From: Mangrovibacillus cuniculi
GTDB lineage: Bacteria > Bacillota > Bacilli > Bacillales > R1DC41
Assembly: GCF_015482585.1 (NCBI RefSeq)
Contig: NZ_CP049742.1
Coordinates: forward strand, 950,501 to 1,014,500
DNA length: 64,000 nt
Reading direction: 5' to 3'
In this document: positions 1-9,387 of the stretch, piece by piece
How positions within the stretch are numbered: position 1 is the first letter of the stretch
Layout: each line of letters begins with the position of its first letter
Position numbers and translations under genes: made by a program
The notes under the pieces: generated by a model
The model's database searches: none
What the model saw: only the letters and a program-made list of their open reading frames with translations
What the model was told of the DNA's origin: nothing

Positions 1-1
1 G

Positions 2-529
2 GGTGTTATTACTCCAGGAGAATGTAAGATTGGTATTATGCCAGGGTACATTCATACAAAAGGTCATGTAGGCGTAGTATCTCGTTCTGGTACATTAACG
101 TATGAAGCTGTACATCAGCTATCACAAGCTGGAATCGGTCAATCTACAGCAGTAGGTATTGGTGGAGACCCAGTAAATGGCACTAACTTTATTGATGTTC
201 TTCAAGCTTTCAATGAAGATCCAGATACGTATGCTGTTATCATGATTGGTGAAATCGGTGGTACTGCAGAAGAAGAAGCTGCTGAGTGGGTAAAAGCAAA
301 TATGACGAAACCAGTAGTAGGATTCATTGGCGGACGTACTGCACCTCCAGGAAAACGTATGGGACACGCAGGTGCCATTATTTCAGGTGGAAAAGGGACA
401 GCTGATGAGAAAATACGTGTGATGAACGAATGTGGTATTAAAGTAGCGGAAACACCTTCTGTAATGGGTGAAACGCTTATTGAAGTACTGCACGAAAAAG
501 GTATTTTTGAGAAGTGTAAAACGCATTAA
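2..529 (+). CDS. sucD: Succinyl-CoA synthetase alpha subunit (3' part only)
   Basis: The window opens inside this gene; the frame is open from base 2, so the N-terminal CoA-binding part lies outside. The alpha subunit, with SucC, makes succinate and ATP or GTP from succinyl-CoA in the TCA cycle in the cytoplasm. Visible features are the segment [15 protein letters not shown] and the phosphohistidine motif [18 protein letters not shown], whose active His is encoded at 364-366. The C-terminus ([19 protein letters not shown]) ends as expected for the family, so the gene is intact downstream. It would be the last gene of sucCD, since a folded element and a terminator follow. Identification is firm. 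Confidence 0.96.
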   Translation, partial: GVITPGECKIGIMPGYIHTKGHVGVVSRSGTLTYEAVHQLSQAGIGQSTAVGIGGDPVNGTNFIDVLQAFNEDPDTYAVIMIGEIGGTAEEEAAEWVKANMTKPVVGFIGGRTAPPGKRMGHAGAIISGGKGTADEKIRVMNECGIKVAETPSVMGETLIEVLHEKGIFEKCKTH

Positions 530-541
530 TAGAAAGGCGTA

Positions 542-639
542 AGGAGCGTTTTAAGCCGCGGCAAAAAGTTCAGAAGACCGAGTAGGCAGTACTTCAGCCA
601 ACGGAGGACTTATGAACTTTACAGTGCGGTTGCGTACCT
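542..639 (+). repeat. Folded G+C-rich intergenic element after sucD
   Basis: Seen directly: three nested helices. They are 542-549 with 632-639 (one A-A mismatch, two G-U pairs), 554-559 with 626-631 (one G-U) and 565-572 with 613-620 (AAAGTTCA with TGAACTTT, perfect). An inner GAAG/CTTC helix at 573-576 with 592-595 is possible. The stretch is richer in G+C than its surroundings and has no convincing reading frame. It lies between the sucD stop and the terminator, so it would be in the sucCD transcript 3' region. It could be a dispersed palindromic repeat of Bacillaceae intergenic DNA or a structured RNA; I cannot tell which from one copy. Confidence 0.55.
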
Positions 640-676
640 GAAGCTAGACACTAATGTAAAGTATTTTGCAACACAA

Positions 677-716
677 GAAGAATAAGCGTTGGATTACTTC
701 AACGTTTATTCTTTCT
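677..716 (+). terminator. Intrinsic terminator after sucCD
   Basis: A 15-bp stem (677-691 with 700-714, including two G-U pairs) closes an 8-nt loop. The 3' arm is itself T-rich. It ends the sucCD transcription unit before dprA; as the 5' arm is A-rich it may also act on the other strand. Confidence 0.75.
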
Positions 717-759
717 GTCTAAATTTGACGGATTTCTACTATATTATAAGAGGTGATTT

Positions 760-1650
760 ATGCTTATTGACGAACGTAATCTTTGGGCTCTTGCTCATTA
801 CCCTTTCATTTCCCTCAAACAAAAATGGCAACTACTGAAACTAGACCCCACCCTCCATTTTCTAAATACTAAAATTCAGTCCACTTCCACTTCACTCCAA
901 AAAACGATTGAACAGTTTATCCAATTTTCTAATACATTCCCATACGATGAATTAAAGGAACGATATTTTATCCAAAAAATTGAAGTCGTTTCATTGCAAA
1001 ATTCTCTTTATCCACTATCTCTACTGCAAGTGTATCTCCCTCCACTACTGCTTTTCACAAAAGGAAATACCAGTTTATTGAATAAGGAAAAGATTGCTGT
1101 GATTGGTTCTAGAAAAGGTAATGAAGAAGGTAAGCGTATCATTGAACAGCTTTTTCCATCATTAATAGATCGGGGAATGGTTATTGTAAGTGGTGGTGCA
1201 AAAGGTATAGATTTTTACGCACATGATAGTACGTTAAAACTGGGTGGAAATACCATTGCCGTTTTAGCAGGTGGTTTGTTTCATATGTATCCAAGAAATC
1301 ATTTGAGTCTATTTAGAGAAATTGCATTGGACTCTTTAGTAGTGACAGAACATCCACCGTCAACTTTCGTTCAAAAGTGGCATTTTGTCGAGAGAAATAG
1401 AATTATTTCGGGTATTTCTAAGGGTGTCATTGTTATTCAAGCAGAAATTAATAGTGGATCGATGAGTACGGTTAGACATGCTCTAGATCAAGGTAAAGAA
1501 GTATTTGTAACTCCCGGTTGTTGGGGGCACGCATTGTCAAAAGGTCCTCAACTATTAGCCAAAGAAGGTGCGACATTGGTAACGTGTTCGGATGATATTT
1601 TTAGAGAGATTGAAAATAAACCGTTTACAAACATTGCCTCTTTCGTGTAA
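760..1650 (+). CDS. dprA: DNA processing protein DprA (Smf)
   Basis: DprA loads RecA onto incoming single-stranded DNA during natural transformation. The 296-residue length matches the B. subtilis protein. An N-terminal helical region of about 95 residues precedes a Rossmann-like core. The core shows IAVIGSRKG (near 111), VSGGAKGIDFYAHD (near 145), NTIAVLAGG, the RNRIISGIS motif (near 212) and SGSMSTVRHALDQGKEVFVTPG (near 232), which are the family hallmarks. An AGAGGTGA ribosome site sits 5-7 nt before the ATG. It stands alone between the sucCD terminator and the topA promoter. Presence of dprA does not by itself show competence. Confidence 0.95.
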   Translation: MLIDERNLWALAHYPFISLKQKWQLLKLDPTLHFLNTKIQSTSTSLQKTIEQFIQFSNTFPYDELKERYFIQKIEVVSLQNSLYPLSLLQVYLPPLLLFTKGNTSLLNKEKIAVIGSRKGNEEGKRIIEQLFPSLIDRGMVIVSGGAKGIDFYAHDSTLKLGGNTIAVLAGGLFHMYPRNHLSLFREIALDSLVVTEHPPSTFVQKWHFVERNRIISGISKGVIVIQAEINSGSMSTVRHALDQGKEVFVTPGCWGHALSKGPQLLAKEGATLVTCSDDIFREIENKPFTNIASFV

Positions 1651-1699
1651 TATCGGTTGAAAGATAGAAGAAGTAAGGGAACTTATTCCATGTGTTTGC

Positions 1700-1728
1700 T
1701 TGACAAACATCTAATCCCTCTTTACTAT
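1700..1728 (+). promoter_or_regulatory. Sigma-A promoter of topA
   Basis: TTGACA at 1700-1705 and TACTAT at 1723-1728 are separated by exactly 17 bp. Transcription would start near 1735, giving a leader of about 55 nt before the topA ribosome site AAGGAGG. Confidence 0.7.
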
Positions 1729-1790
1729 TTACATTTGATTACACAAACAATAAAACATTGAAATTTAAAGACCTCTAAGGAGGAACCATT

Positions 1791-3866
1791 ATGTCAGATT
1801 ATTTAGTTATCGTTGAATCTCCTGCGAAAGCAAAAACGATTGAGCGATATTTAGGGAAAAAATATAAAGTAAAAGCATCTATGGGACACGTGCGAGACTT
1901 ACCGAAAAGTCAGATGGGTGTAGATGTAGAACACGATTATGAACCAAAGTATATTACCATAAGAGGTAAAGGTCCTGTTTTAAAGGAATTAAAAACTGCA
2001 GCAAAAAAAGCAAAAAAAGTATATCTCGCGGCCGATCCGGATCGTGAGGGAGAAGCGATTGCGTGGCATTTAGCACATAGTTTAGATGTGGATATTCATT
2101 CCGACTGTCGAGTGGTATTTAATGAAATTACAAAAGATGCCATCAAGGAATCATTCAAAACACCAAGACCAATCAACATGGATTTAGTAGATGCTCAACA
2201 AGCGAGAAGAATTCTAGATCGCTTGGTAGGTTACAACATTAGCCCGTTACTTTGGAAAAAAGTAAAAAAGGGATTAAGTGCAGGTCGAGTTCAATCTGTA
2301 GCTGTTCGTATGATTGTAGACCGTGAAAAAGAAATTGCTAACTTTATTCCAGAAGAATATTGGACTATTGATGGTTCCTTTCAAAAAGGTAGAGAAATAT
2401 TCTCTGGTCAATTTTATGGAATTAATGGCAAGAAAACGGCTTTATCTTCCGAAGAAGAAGTAAAGTCAGCTCTTTCGCAAATGAAAGGTAATGATTTTAC
2501 TGTTGCGAGTGTAGCTAAAAAAGAGCGAAAGAGAAACGCTGCCCCTGCATTTACGACTTCTTCTTTGCAACAAGAAGCAGCTAGAAAATTGAATTTCCGA
2601 GCAAAGAAAACGATGATGTTGGCTCAGCAATTATATGAAGGGATCGACTTAGGGAAAGAAGGAACAGTCGGTCTTATCACATACATGCGTACAGACTCAA
2701 CGAGAATCTCTGAAGTAGCAAAGCAAGAAGTGACAGAGTATATCTCTCAACAGTATGGAAAAGAATTCACCAAAATGACACCTTCTGCTGTGAAGAAATC
2801 ATCTAATTCGCAAGATGCGCATGAAGCGATTCGTCCAACTAGTGCACTGAGAGATCCTCAATCGCTAAAAGAAGTTTTATCAAGAGATCAACTTCGATTA
2901 TATAAATTAATATGGGAAAGATTTGTTGCAAGTATGATGGCTCCAGCTGTGATGGATACGATGAGTGTAGACTTAACAAACGAAGCTGTTATGTTCCGTG
3001 CGACGGGATCTAAAGTTAAATTCGCCGGTTTTATGAAAGTTTACGTTGAGGGAAATGATGATGGAAAGGAAGAAAAAGATACCTTCCTTCCAGATTTAAA
3101 AGAAGGCGATAAAGTTGTTTCAAAAGATATCGAACCAAAACAACATTTTACACAGCCTCCCCCAAGATATACGGAAGCTCGTCTAGTAAAAACGATGGAA
3201 GAGCTTGGTATTGGTCGTCCTTCCACTTATGCTCCAACGCTTGATACAATTCAAAAAAGAGGATATGTAGGATTAGATAATAAACGCTTTATTCCTACAG
3301 AGCTAGGAGAAATTGTTTTAGAACTTATTATGGAATTCTTCCCTGACATCTTGGATGTAGCCTTCACTGCTAAAATGGAACATGATTTAGATAGTATTGA
3401 AGACGGTGATGAGAGATGGGTTCGCATTATAGATGAATTCTATAAGAAGTTTGAGAAACATTTAGAGAAGGCAGAAAAAGAAATGGAATCTGTCGAGATT
3501 AAAGATGAGCCTGCTGGTGAAGATTGTGAGAAGTGTGGACATGAAATGGTCTTTAAAATGGGCCGCTTCGGTAAGTTTATGGCTTGTAGCAACTTCCCAG
3601 AATGTCGAAATACTAAAGCTATAGTAAAAGAGATTGGGGTTCCTTGTCCGAAGTGTGAAAAAGGAAAAATAATAGAGCGTAAAAGTAAGAAAAAGAGAAT
3701 CTTCTATGGTTGTGACCAGTATCCAACATGTGACTTCTTATCATGGGATAAGCCAATCGAAAGGCCTTGTCCAAAGTGTAATGAGATGTTAGTGGAGAAG
3801 AAGTTAAAGAAGGGTATTCAAATTCAATGTACATCTTGTGATTATAAAGAACAACCTCAGCAATAA
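1791..3866 (+). CDS. topA: DNA topoisomerase I
   Basis: Type IA topoisomerase that relaxes negative supercoils by passing strands through a transient single-strand break. The 691-residue length equals that of B. subtilis TopA. The N-terminal Toprim domain starts with [14 protein letters not shown] and carries [13 protein letters not shown] near residue 82. The active-site tyrosine is Tyr298 in [10 protein letters not shown]. The [20 protein letters not shown] motif lies near residue 464. Three C-terminal four-cysteine zinc ribbons start near residues 579, 617 and 658, all with intact cysteines. It has its own promoter and a strong terminator, so it is separate from dprA and xerC. Confidence 0.98.
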   Translation: MSDYLVIVESPAKAKTIERYLGKKYKVKASMGHVRDLPKSQMGVDVEHDYEPKYITIRGKGPVLKELKTAAKKAKKVYLAADPDREGEAIAWHLAHSLDVDIHSDCRVVFNEITKDAIKESFKTPRPINMDLVDAQQARRILDRLVGYNISPLLWKKVKKGLSAGRVQSVAVRMIVDREKEIANFIPEEYWTIDGSFQKGREIFSGQFYGINGKKTALSSEEEVKSALSQMKGNDFTVASVAKKERKRNAAPAFTTSSLQQEAARKLNFRAKKTMMLAQQLYEGIDLGKEGTVGLITYMRTDSTRISEVAKQEVTEYISQQYGKEFTKMTPSAVKKSSNSQDAHEAIRPTSALRDPQSLKEVLSRDQLRLYKLIWERFVASMMAPAVMDTMSVDLTNEAVMFRATGSKVKFAGFMKVYVEGNDDGKEEKDTFLPDLKEGDKVVSKDIEPKQHFTQPPPRYTEARLVKTMEELGIGRPSTYAPTLDTIQKRGYVGLDNKRFIPTELGEIVLELIMEFFPDILDVAFTAKMEHDLDSIEDGDERWVRIIDEFYKKFEKHLEKAEKEMESVEIKDEPAGEDCEKCGHEMVFKMGRFGKFMACSNFPECRNTKAIVKEIGVPCPKCEKGKIIERKSKKKRIFYGCDQYPTCDFLSWDKPIERPCPKCNEMLVEKKLKKGIQIQCTSCDYKEQPQQ

Positions 3867-3872
3867 CGTTTT

Positions 3873-3912
3873 GAAAACCTTAGGGGGAATAAACCCCTAA
3901 GGTTTTCTATTT
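3873..3912 (+). terminator. Intrinsic terminator after topA
   Basis: A perfect 14-bp stem (3873-3886 with 3894-3907, GAAAACCTTAGGGG with its complement) and 7-nt loop are followed by TATTT. The A-rich 5' arm would let it work in both directions. Confidence 0.85.
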
Positions 3913-4220
3913 GGTCGTAATTGTGTTTAGTAACAGGAATAAGTAGACATACTTTGAAAAAAGTAGATAATTTCCATATATGGTGTCGTATGTGAGAGAA
4001 ATTAATATTTTTCTATCTAAAACAATAATATAACTTTTTTTCAGGCAAATTGTAGTGTACAATGCTTGATGGACTACTAGAGTATTTTATGAAAATAATA
4101 TTATTAGCACATTCCCTTAACAGTTCATTCTATCGGAACTTTGTGAATACTTTGTAAACTAATTGCTATCTTAAATCTAATTATGGTACGCTGAACGTAA
4201 AGTGGAAGGGGATGAGTAGG
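3913..4220 (+). promoter_or_regulatory. Gene-free region before xerC with a candidate promoter
   Basis: About 300 A+T-rich bases without a plausible gene. In B. subtilis trmFO occupies this position; nothing resembling it, intact or decayed, is seen here. A possible sigma-A promoter is TTGTAA at 4152-4157 and TCTAAT at 4176-4181 with 18-bp spacing, which would drive xerC-hslVU-codY. The match is moderate. Confidence 0.4.
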
Positions 4221-5117
4221 ATGATTGGAAATGAAGAATGTATTCGACTTTTTTCCTTATATCTTCAAGTTGAAAAAAACTACTCCCTCCATACTGTAAG
4301 TGGATATACAAATGATATCCATGAGTTTGAACAATTCTTGAAAGAAGAAAACGTACATTCTTTTTTACAAGTACAATACATTGAAGCAAGGCTTTTTGTA
4401 AGTAAGTTAGTTGAAAGAAAACTATCTAGAGCTACTGTTTCTAGAAAATTATCAAGTCTAAGAAGTTTTTACCGTGTACTAGTTAGAGATGCTTATCTAA
4501 GCGAAAATCCATTTTCTTTAATTCTTCAACCTAAAAAAGAGCACCGACTTCCAAGATTTTTCTATGAAGAAGAACTAGATACTCTTTTTGAATTTGCTCG
4601 TAATGATCCGTCTTCCCTTGGAATACGTAATTATGCATTGTTAGAGTTGTTATATGCAACTGGTATTCGTGTAAGTGAGTGTCAAGGGATAAAACTACAA
4701 GATATTGATTTCCACCTATCAGTTGTATTGATTCGTGGAAAAGGAAGAAAAGAACGTTACGTTCCCTTTGGCTCATTTGCGCATGATGCTTTAACTACAT
4801 ACATAAATATAGGACGAGTGGACTTAGTAAAAGAAAAACATGATTATGTCTTTGTCAATAATAGGGGAAAATCTATTACCTCCCGTGGTATACGACATGC
4901 TCTCCAACAATTGATGGAGAAAGCGACTGTAAATGGAAAGATTTATCCCCATATGTTGCGACATACTTTTGCTACTCACTTATTAAATAATGGTGCTGAT
5001 TTAAGAACGGTACAAGAGTTGTTAGGTCATGCACACTTAACGTCAACTCAAGTGTATACACACGTAACAAAAGAAAGACTGAAAGAAACATATATGCACC
5101 ATCATCCTCGTGCTTAA
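4221..5117 (+). CDS. xerC: Tyrosine recombinase XerC (CodV)
   Basis: With XerD, this recombinase resolves chromosome dimers at dif near the replication terminus. The N-terminal SAM-like core-binding domain (about residues 5-90, with SRATVSRKLSSLRSFYR) is followed by the catalytic domain. That domain has the conserved Arg in ATGIRVSE, Lys in RGKGRKERYVP, HMLRHTFATHLL, the second His in LLGHAHLTSTQVYTHV and the Tyr nucleophile in the same segment. I chose ATG 4221 because GGAAGGGG at 4204-4211 lies 9 nt before it; the ATG at 4212 touches that site. It is first in a four-gene unit with hslV (ribosome site overlapping its stop), hslU and codY. Confidence 0.95.
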   Translation: MIGNEECIRLFSLYLQVEKNYSLHTVSGYTNDIHEFEQFLKEENVHSFLQVQYIEARLFVSKLVERKLSRATVSRKLSSLRSFYRVLVRDAYLSENPFSLILQPKKEHRLPRFFYEEELDTLFEFARNDPSSLGIRNYALLELLYATGIRVSECQGIKLQDIDFHLSVVLIRGKGRKERYVPFGSFAHDALTTYINIGRVDLVKEKHDYVFVNNRGKSITSRGIRHALQQLMEKATVNGKIYPHMLRHTFATHLLNNGADLRTVQELLGHAHLTSTQVYTHVTKERLKETYMHHHPRA

Positions 5118-5129
5118 GGAGTGAAATCT

Positions 5130-5672
5130 ATGGGATCATTTCATGCAACTACCATATTCGGAATACATCATAATGGCAAGGCCGCGATGTCTGGAGATGG
5201 CCAAGTGACCTTTGGGAATGCCGTAGTAATGAAACATACTGCGAAAAAGGTACGTAGACTTTTTAATGGAAAAGTTTTAGCTGGTTTTGCTGGGTCAGTA
5301 GCAGACGCATTTACTTTATTTGAGATGTTTGAAGCAAAGCTGCAAGAATATAACGGAAACCTTCAACGTGCTAGTGTAGAGTTAGCAAAACAATGGAGAA
5401 GTGATAAAGTACTAAGGAAATTAGAAGCAATGCTGATTGTGATGGATAAGGAAAGCATGCTTCTGATTTCAGGGACTGGAGAGGTAATTGAACCTGACGA
5501 TGGAATATTAGCTATTGGCTCTGGTGGACAATATGCTCTTGCTGCTGGCAGATCGTTAAAAAAATATGCGGGTGAGTACCTATCAGCTTCTGAAATAGCC
5601 AAAGCTGCTCTAACAACAGCAGCTGATATTTGTGTGTACACAAATCACAACATTATTTTAGAAGAATTATGA
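5130..5672 (+). CDS. hslV: HslV (ClpQ/CodW) protease subunit
   Basis: Proteolytic core of the HslUV ATP-dependent protease, a proteasome-like double ring in the cytoplasm. Length is 180 residues. The protein starts [29 protein letters not shown], matching the Bacillus form that has five residues before the TT that is N-terminal in E. coli HslV. Other family segments are [24 protein letters not shown] and [19 protein letters not shown]. The start is ATG 5130, 8 nt after AAGGAG (5116-5121); the GTG at 5121 falls inside that site. In B. subtilis CodW was reported to be an N-terminal serine protease; here residue 2 is Gly. It is translated together with hslU. Confidence 0.96.
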   Translation: MGSFHATTIFGIHHNGKAAMSGDGQVTFGNAVVMKHTAKKVRRLFNGKVLAGFAGSVADAFTLFEMFEAKLQEYNGNLQRASVELAKQWRSDKVLRKLEAMLIVMDKESMLLISGTGEVIEPDDGILAIGSGGQYALAAGRSLKKYAGEYLSASEIAKAALTTAADICVYTNHNIILEEL

Positions 5673-5689
5673 GACGGGAGTGATTAGAG

Positions 5690-7102
5690 ATGAAACAGCA
5701 AACTTCAGCGTTAACACCACGTCAAATTGTTGAAAGGTTAGATCAATATATTATTGGACAGCGTGATGCTAAAAGGTCCGTTGCCGTTGCCCTGCGCAAT
5801 CGCTATCGAAGATCTAAGTTATCTGAGAACCTACGAGATGAAGTAGTACCTAAAAATATCCTTATGATTGGACCTACAGGCGTAGGAAAGACAGAGATTG
5901 CTAGAAGAATGGCCAAATTAGTTGGCGCTCCCTTCATTAAGGTGGAGGCTACGAAATTTACCGAAGTTGGATATGTCGGTAGAGATGTGGAGTCCATGGT
6001 AAGAGATTTAGTAGAGACTTCTGTTAGGCTAGTAAAAGAAGAAAGAATTTTAGGCGTGGGTGAACGTGCGGAAGAGCTTGCGAATAAACGCCTAGTTGAA
6101 CTACTAGTTCCGACAGCTAAAAAAGCTACTAACTATAAAAATCCATTTGAAATGCTGTTTGGTGCTCAAGATGAAGAAGAATCAACTGTTTCGTCATCTG
6201 ATATAGAAGAGCAAACATTACGTACAAAAAGGCAACATATCGCTGCTAAGTTAGCTGCAGGTGAATTAGAGGAAGAGCTAGTTTTAGTAGAATTAGAAGA
6301 ACAGTCTCCGCAAATGTTTGATTTTTTACAGGGTTCGGGTATGGAACAAATGGGGATGAACATGCAAGATGCTCTAGGTAATTTTATGCCAAAGAAAAAG
6401 AAGAAAAGAAAATTACCTGTTCGTGATGCTAGGAAAGTGTTGGCTAATGATGAGGCTCAAAAATTAATTGATATGGATGAAGTGACGCAAGAAGCGGTTT
6501 ATCGTGCCGAGCAAATGGGTATCATCTTTATTGATGAAATTGATAAAATAGCAAGTAAGAGTCAAGGTGGTTCTTCAGCGGATGTTTCAAGGGAAGGTGT
6601 TCAACGAGATATCTTACCAATTGTGGAGGGGTCAACTGTTGTCACAAAGTATGGCTCTATTAAAACGGATCATGTATTATTTGTAGCAGCAGGTGCTTTC
6701 CATACTTCTAAACCTAGTGATTTGATTCCCGAATTACAAGGTCGTTTTCCGATTAGGGTTGAATTACAGAAATTATCGGTGGAAGACTTCTATCGAATTT
6801 TAGTGGAACCTAATAATGCCCTTTTAAAACAATATCAAGGATTATTAGAAACAGAAGGTATACAGATTGAATTTTCTGACGATGCTATTCGTAAGTTAGC
6901 TCAAATTGCATTTGATGTAAATCAAAACACAGATAATATAGGGGCAAGAAGGTTACACACAATTTTAGAAAAATTGCTGGAAGACTTATCTTTTGAAGCT
7001 CCTGATATCTCTATGGAAAAAGTAGTTATTACGCCAGCTTACGTAGAAGAAAAGCTTGGTGCAATCGTTCAAAATAAGGACTTAAGTCAGTTTATTTTAT
7101 AA
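5690..7102 (+). CDS. hslU: HslU (ClpY/CodX) unfoldase ATPase
   Basis: AAA+ ring that unfolds substrates and feeds them to HslV. The 470 residues are close to the family length. It begins with the [17 protein letters not shown] segment, then Walker [10 protein letters not shown] near residue 62 and the GYVGRDVE pore loop near residue 92. An intermediate domain with an acidic and Lys-rich stretch covers roughly residues 110-235. Walker [12 protein letters not shown] lies near 277, and the sensor-2 region [10 protein letters not shown] near 419. The C-terminus SQFIL is of the type that docks into HslV. It lies 17 bp after hslV and before codY. Confidence 0.97.
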   Translation: MKQQTSALTPRQIVERLDQYIIGQRDAKRSVAVALRNRYRRSKLSENLRDEVVPKNILMIGPTGVGKTEIARRMAKLVGAPFIKVEATKFTEVGYVGRDVESMVRDLVETSVRLVKEERILGVGERAEELANKRLVELLVPTAKKATNYKNPFEMLFGAQDEEESTVSSSDIEEQTLRTKRQHIAAKLAAGELEEELVLVELEEQSPQMFDFLQGSGMEQMGMNMQDALGNFMPKKKKKRKLPVRDARKVLANDEAQKLIDMDEVTQEAVYRAEQMGIIFIDEIDKIASKSQGGSSADVSREGVQRDILPIVEGSTVVTKYGSIKTDHVLFVAAGAFHTSKPSDLIPELQGRFPIRVELQKLSVEDFYRILVEPNNALLKQYQGLLETEGIQIEFSDDAIRKLAQIAFDVNQNTDNIGARRLHTILEKLLEDLSFEAPDISMEKVVITPAYVEEKLGAIVQNKDLSQFIL

Positions 7103-7164
7103 TAGTTTAATTAATATATGTAGAAAGATACGTGCTTGAAACGTACTACTAGGAGGACTAAGGA

Positions 7165-7944
7165 ATGAATTTATTATCTAAAACAAGAAAGATCAATGCC
7201 ATGCTTCAAAACGCAGCTGGAAAACCTGTTAACTTTAAAGAAATGGCCGAAACTCTGACAGAAGTAATCGTGGCAAACGTGTTTGTCGTTAGTCGCCGAG
7301 GAAAACTTTTAGGGTTTGCTGTTAATCAGCAAATTGAAAACGAACGAATGAAGAAAATGTTAGCGGACCGTCAATTCCCAGAAGAATATACAAAAAACTT
7401 GTTTACTATTCAAGAGACATCTTCAAATTTAGATATCACTAGTGAACATACAGCGTTCCCAGTAGAAAACAGAGATTTATTTAAAAATGGTTTGACTACA
7501 ATTGTACCGATCATTGGTGGTGGCGAGCGTCTAGGTACGCTGATTCTAGCTAGATTAGAACAGTCATTTGAAGATGATGATTTAATCTTGGCGGAATATG
7601 GTGCAACGGTTGTTGGGATGGAAATACTTCGTGAAAAAGCGGAAGAAATAGAGGAAGAAGCTCGTAGTAAAGCTGTAGTACAGATGGCTATTAGCTCTTT
7701 ATCTTATTCTGAGTTAGAGGCAATTGAGCACATCTTTGAAGAATTAAAAGGACATGAAGGTCTACTTGTTGCTTCAAAGATTGCAGACCGTGTAGGTATT
7801 ACTCGTTCTGTTATTGTTAATGCTCTTCGAAAACTAGAGAGTGCAGGAGTAATTGAATCACGTTCTCTAGGTATGAAGGGGACTTATATTAAAGTCTTAA
7901 ATGATAAGTTCTTAATGGAATTACAACAACTAAAAACAAATTAA
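7165..7944 (+). CDS. codY: GTP- and branched-chain-amino-acid-sensing repressor CodY
   Basis: Global regulator of stationary-phase adaptation in Firmicutes that represses nutrient-acquisition, competence and, in B. subtilis, motility genes. At 259 residues it has the usual length. The N-terminal GAF domain (about 1-150) binds isoleucine or valine. The C-terminal winged helix-turn-helix contains [22 protein letters not shown] near 204 and ends [14 protein letters not shown]. An AGGAGG site precedes the ATG. It closes the xerC-hslVU unit, with a terminator just after, and lies immediately upstream of the fla/che operon. Confidence 0.98.
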   Translation: MNLLSKTRKINAMLQNAAGKPVNFKEMAETLTEVIVANVFVVSRRGKLLGFAVNQQIENERMKKMLADRQFPEEYTKNLFTIQETSSNLDITSEHTAFPVENRDLFKNGLTTIVPIIGGGERLGTLILARLEQSFEDDDLILAEYGATVVGMEILREKAEEIEEEARSKAVVQMAISSLSYSELEAIEHIFEELKGHEGLLVASKIADRVGITRSVIVNALRKLESAGVIESRSLGMKGTYIKVLNDKFLMELQQLKTN

Positions 7945-7960
7945 ACCATAACTATATGGA

Positions 7961-7992
7961 AAAGACGACTTCGAAAACGAGGTCGTCTTTTT
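7961..7992 (+). terminator. Intrinsic terminator after codY
   Basis: A 13-bp stem (7961-7973 with 7978-7990, one G-T pair) has an AAAA loop and a T-rich tail. It separates codY from the motility operon. Confidence 0.85.
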
Positions 7993-7995
7993 CTG

Positions 7996-8507
7996 TGTTG
8001 TGGACAACAGCACATACAAGAAGATGCATTTTTCCATATGGTAATGAAGGATAATGGAATACGTTAATGCATTGTTACGTTATTGTAAATTTTTTTTATT
8101 AAAAGTAATGATTGAAATTTTTAGTTCATATAAAAAAATCAGTTTATTTGAGTATTTTATACCATTTGTATTACAAATAATACAAATTACATCATATTTC
8201 AGACTCGAAGTAACTGTAATAATAGGTATTAAGTATAGGGAAATAGAGAGTGTGGTTTCTGTAAAAACCTTTACGAAAGTATTATAGGAAAAAAGGGTTC
8301 TATATGGTATTGTATGGATAGGTATTTGCGGAAAAAGTCGAAATGTGACGAAGTATCTATTATATAATTAGGATTTTTGACCTATGCATTTCTTCTGAAA
8401 TCGCATAGACACTATGATTTTAGTAGTTTAAAATGTTTATATCAGCAATGTCTAAATATGTTACATTTGATAAAAACTTGTCATTTAATTAGCAAGGAGT
8501 GGTATAG
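7996..8507 (+). promoter_or_regulatory. Control region before the fla/che operon
   Basis: More than 500 A+T-rich bases without a credible gene. An exact TATAAT is present at 8363-8368, but no good -35 lies 16-18 bp upstream. Just after it is an inverted repeat (8382-8392 with 8397-8408, one bulged C). I did not find a convincing sigma-D promoter (TAAA, about 15 bp, GCCGATAT) or a close CodY box. This is where the main operon promoter should be, by position. Confidence 0.5.
8382..8408. repeat. Inverted repeat upstream of flgB
   Basis: CTATGCATTTC at 8382-8392 pairs with 8397-8408 around a TTCT loop, with a single unpaired C at 8402. It could be an operator overlapping the promoter region or an early leader hairpin; there is no T-run after it, so it is not a typical terminator. 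Confidence 0.45.
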
Positions 8508-8900
8508 TTGAAATTGTTTTCCGGTACAATTACGTCGTTAGAAAGCGGACTTGCTTATTCTTCTATGAAACAAAAGGCAATTTCCGATAATATTGCTAAC
8601 GTAGATACCCCAGGTTATAAAGCAAAGGATGTCCAATTTAAAAGTTTCTTGGAAAAAGAGATGTCTAATTCATTTCCGTCTAAAAAGACAGATGATAGAC
8701 ATATTGACTTTTCCAGTAAAGAAACTGCTTTTAATACAATAGTTAGACCAAATGTGAACTATAACGAAAATAATAATAGTGTAGATATTGATAACGAAAT
8801 GGCTGACTTAGCTACAAACCAAATTTACTACAACTCGCTAGTTGATCGGTTAAATGGAAAATTTAACTCTCTTCAATCAGTTATAAGAGGAGGTAAGTAA
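8508..8900 (+). CDS. flgB: Flagellar proximal rod protein FlgB
   Basis: First gene of the fla/che operon. FlgB forms the rod next to the MS ring and export gate. It is 130 residues long. The N-terminal rod signature KQKAISDNIANVDTPGYKAKDVQF starts near residue 22, and the C-terminal heptad helix that packs in the rod is present (ADLATNQIYYNSLVDRLNGKF). The start is a TTG placed 5-6 nt after AAGGAGTGG. No signal peptide is present, as expected for a protein exported by the flagellar type III system. It is 2 nt from flgC. Confidence 0.97.
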   Translation: MKLFSGTITSLESGLAYSSMKQKAISDNIANVDTPGYKAKDVQFKSFLEKEMSNSFPSKKTDDRHIDFSSKETAFNTIVRPNVNYNENNNSVDIDNEMADLATNQIYYNSLVDRLNGKFNSLQSVIRGGK

Positions 8901-8902
8901 CA

Positions 8903-9358
8903 ATGACAATGTTCCATGGAATGAATATCACTGCTTCGGCCCTATCAGCTCAAAGACTTAGAATGGATGTTATCAGTTCCAATATGGCGAATGCGGAAAC
9001 AACTAGAGGAGAATTTGTAAACGGAGAGTGGCAGCCGTATCGCAGGAAACAGGTAGAGTTTACACCGAAAAGTGCGAATTTTGCATCGTTTCTTCATCAA
9101 GCTATCGGATCTAGTGGTTCAAGTAATGGAGATGGGGTAAAAGTGAAACAAATCTCTGAAGATGATACGCCGTTCAAGATGGTTTACGATCCTACACATG
9201 TGGATGCAAATGAAGAAGGATATGTAGAGATGCCTAATGTAGACCCATTAAGAGAAATGGTAGATCTAATGTCTGCAACAAGATCATATGAAGCCAATGT
9301 AACAGTATTCAATGCCAATAAATCAATGATGATGAAGGCGCTCGAATTAGGTAAATAA
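8903..9358 (+). CDS. flgC: Flagellar rod protein FlgC
   Basis: Proximal rod subunit exported through the flagellar export gate. It has 151 residues, with the N-terminal motif LRMDVISSNMANAETTRGEFVNGEW and the C-terminal helix NVDPLREMVDLMSATRSYEANVTVFNANKSM that defines the FlgC group. A GGAGG site inside the end of flgB precedes the ATG. It sits between flgB and fliE, the invariant Bacillus arrangement. Confidence 0.97.
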   Translation: MTMFHGMNITASALSAQRLRMDVISSNMANAETTRGEFVNGEWQPYRRKQVEFTPKSANFASFLHQAIGSSGSSNGDGVKVKQISEDDTPFKMVYDPTHVDANEEGYVEMPNVDPLREMVDLMSATRSYEANVTVFNANKSMMMKALELGK

Positions 9359-9387
9359 CAAATACATCAAAGGAGGATGACAAAATC

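Noticed and set aside
725-750. Possible dprA promoter (TTGACG with TATTAT or TATAAG)
   Set aside because: Spacing is only 11 or 14 bp, outside the working range.
8090-8130. A CodY-box-like stretch (AATTTTTAGTTCAT) upstream of flgB
   Set aside because: Five of fifteen positions differ from the consensus; not enough in A+T-rich DNA.
8054-8287. A 77-codon open frame between codY and flgB
   Set aside because: It is A+T-rich and hydrophobic by composition, has only a GAAGGA much too close to its ATG, and resembles no family I know. It is most likely chance in the control region.
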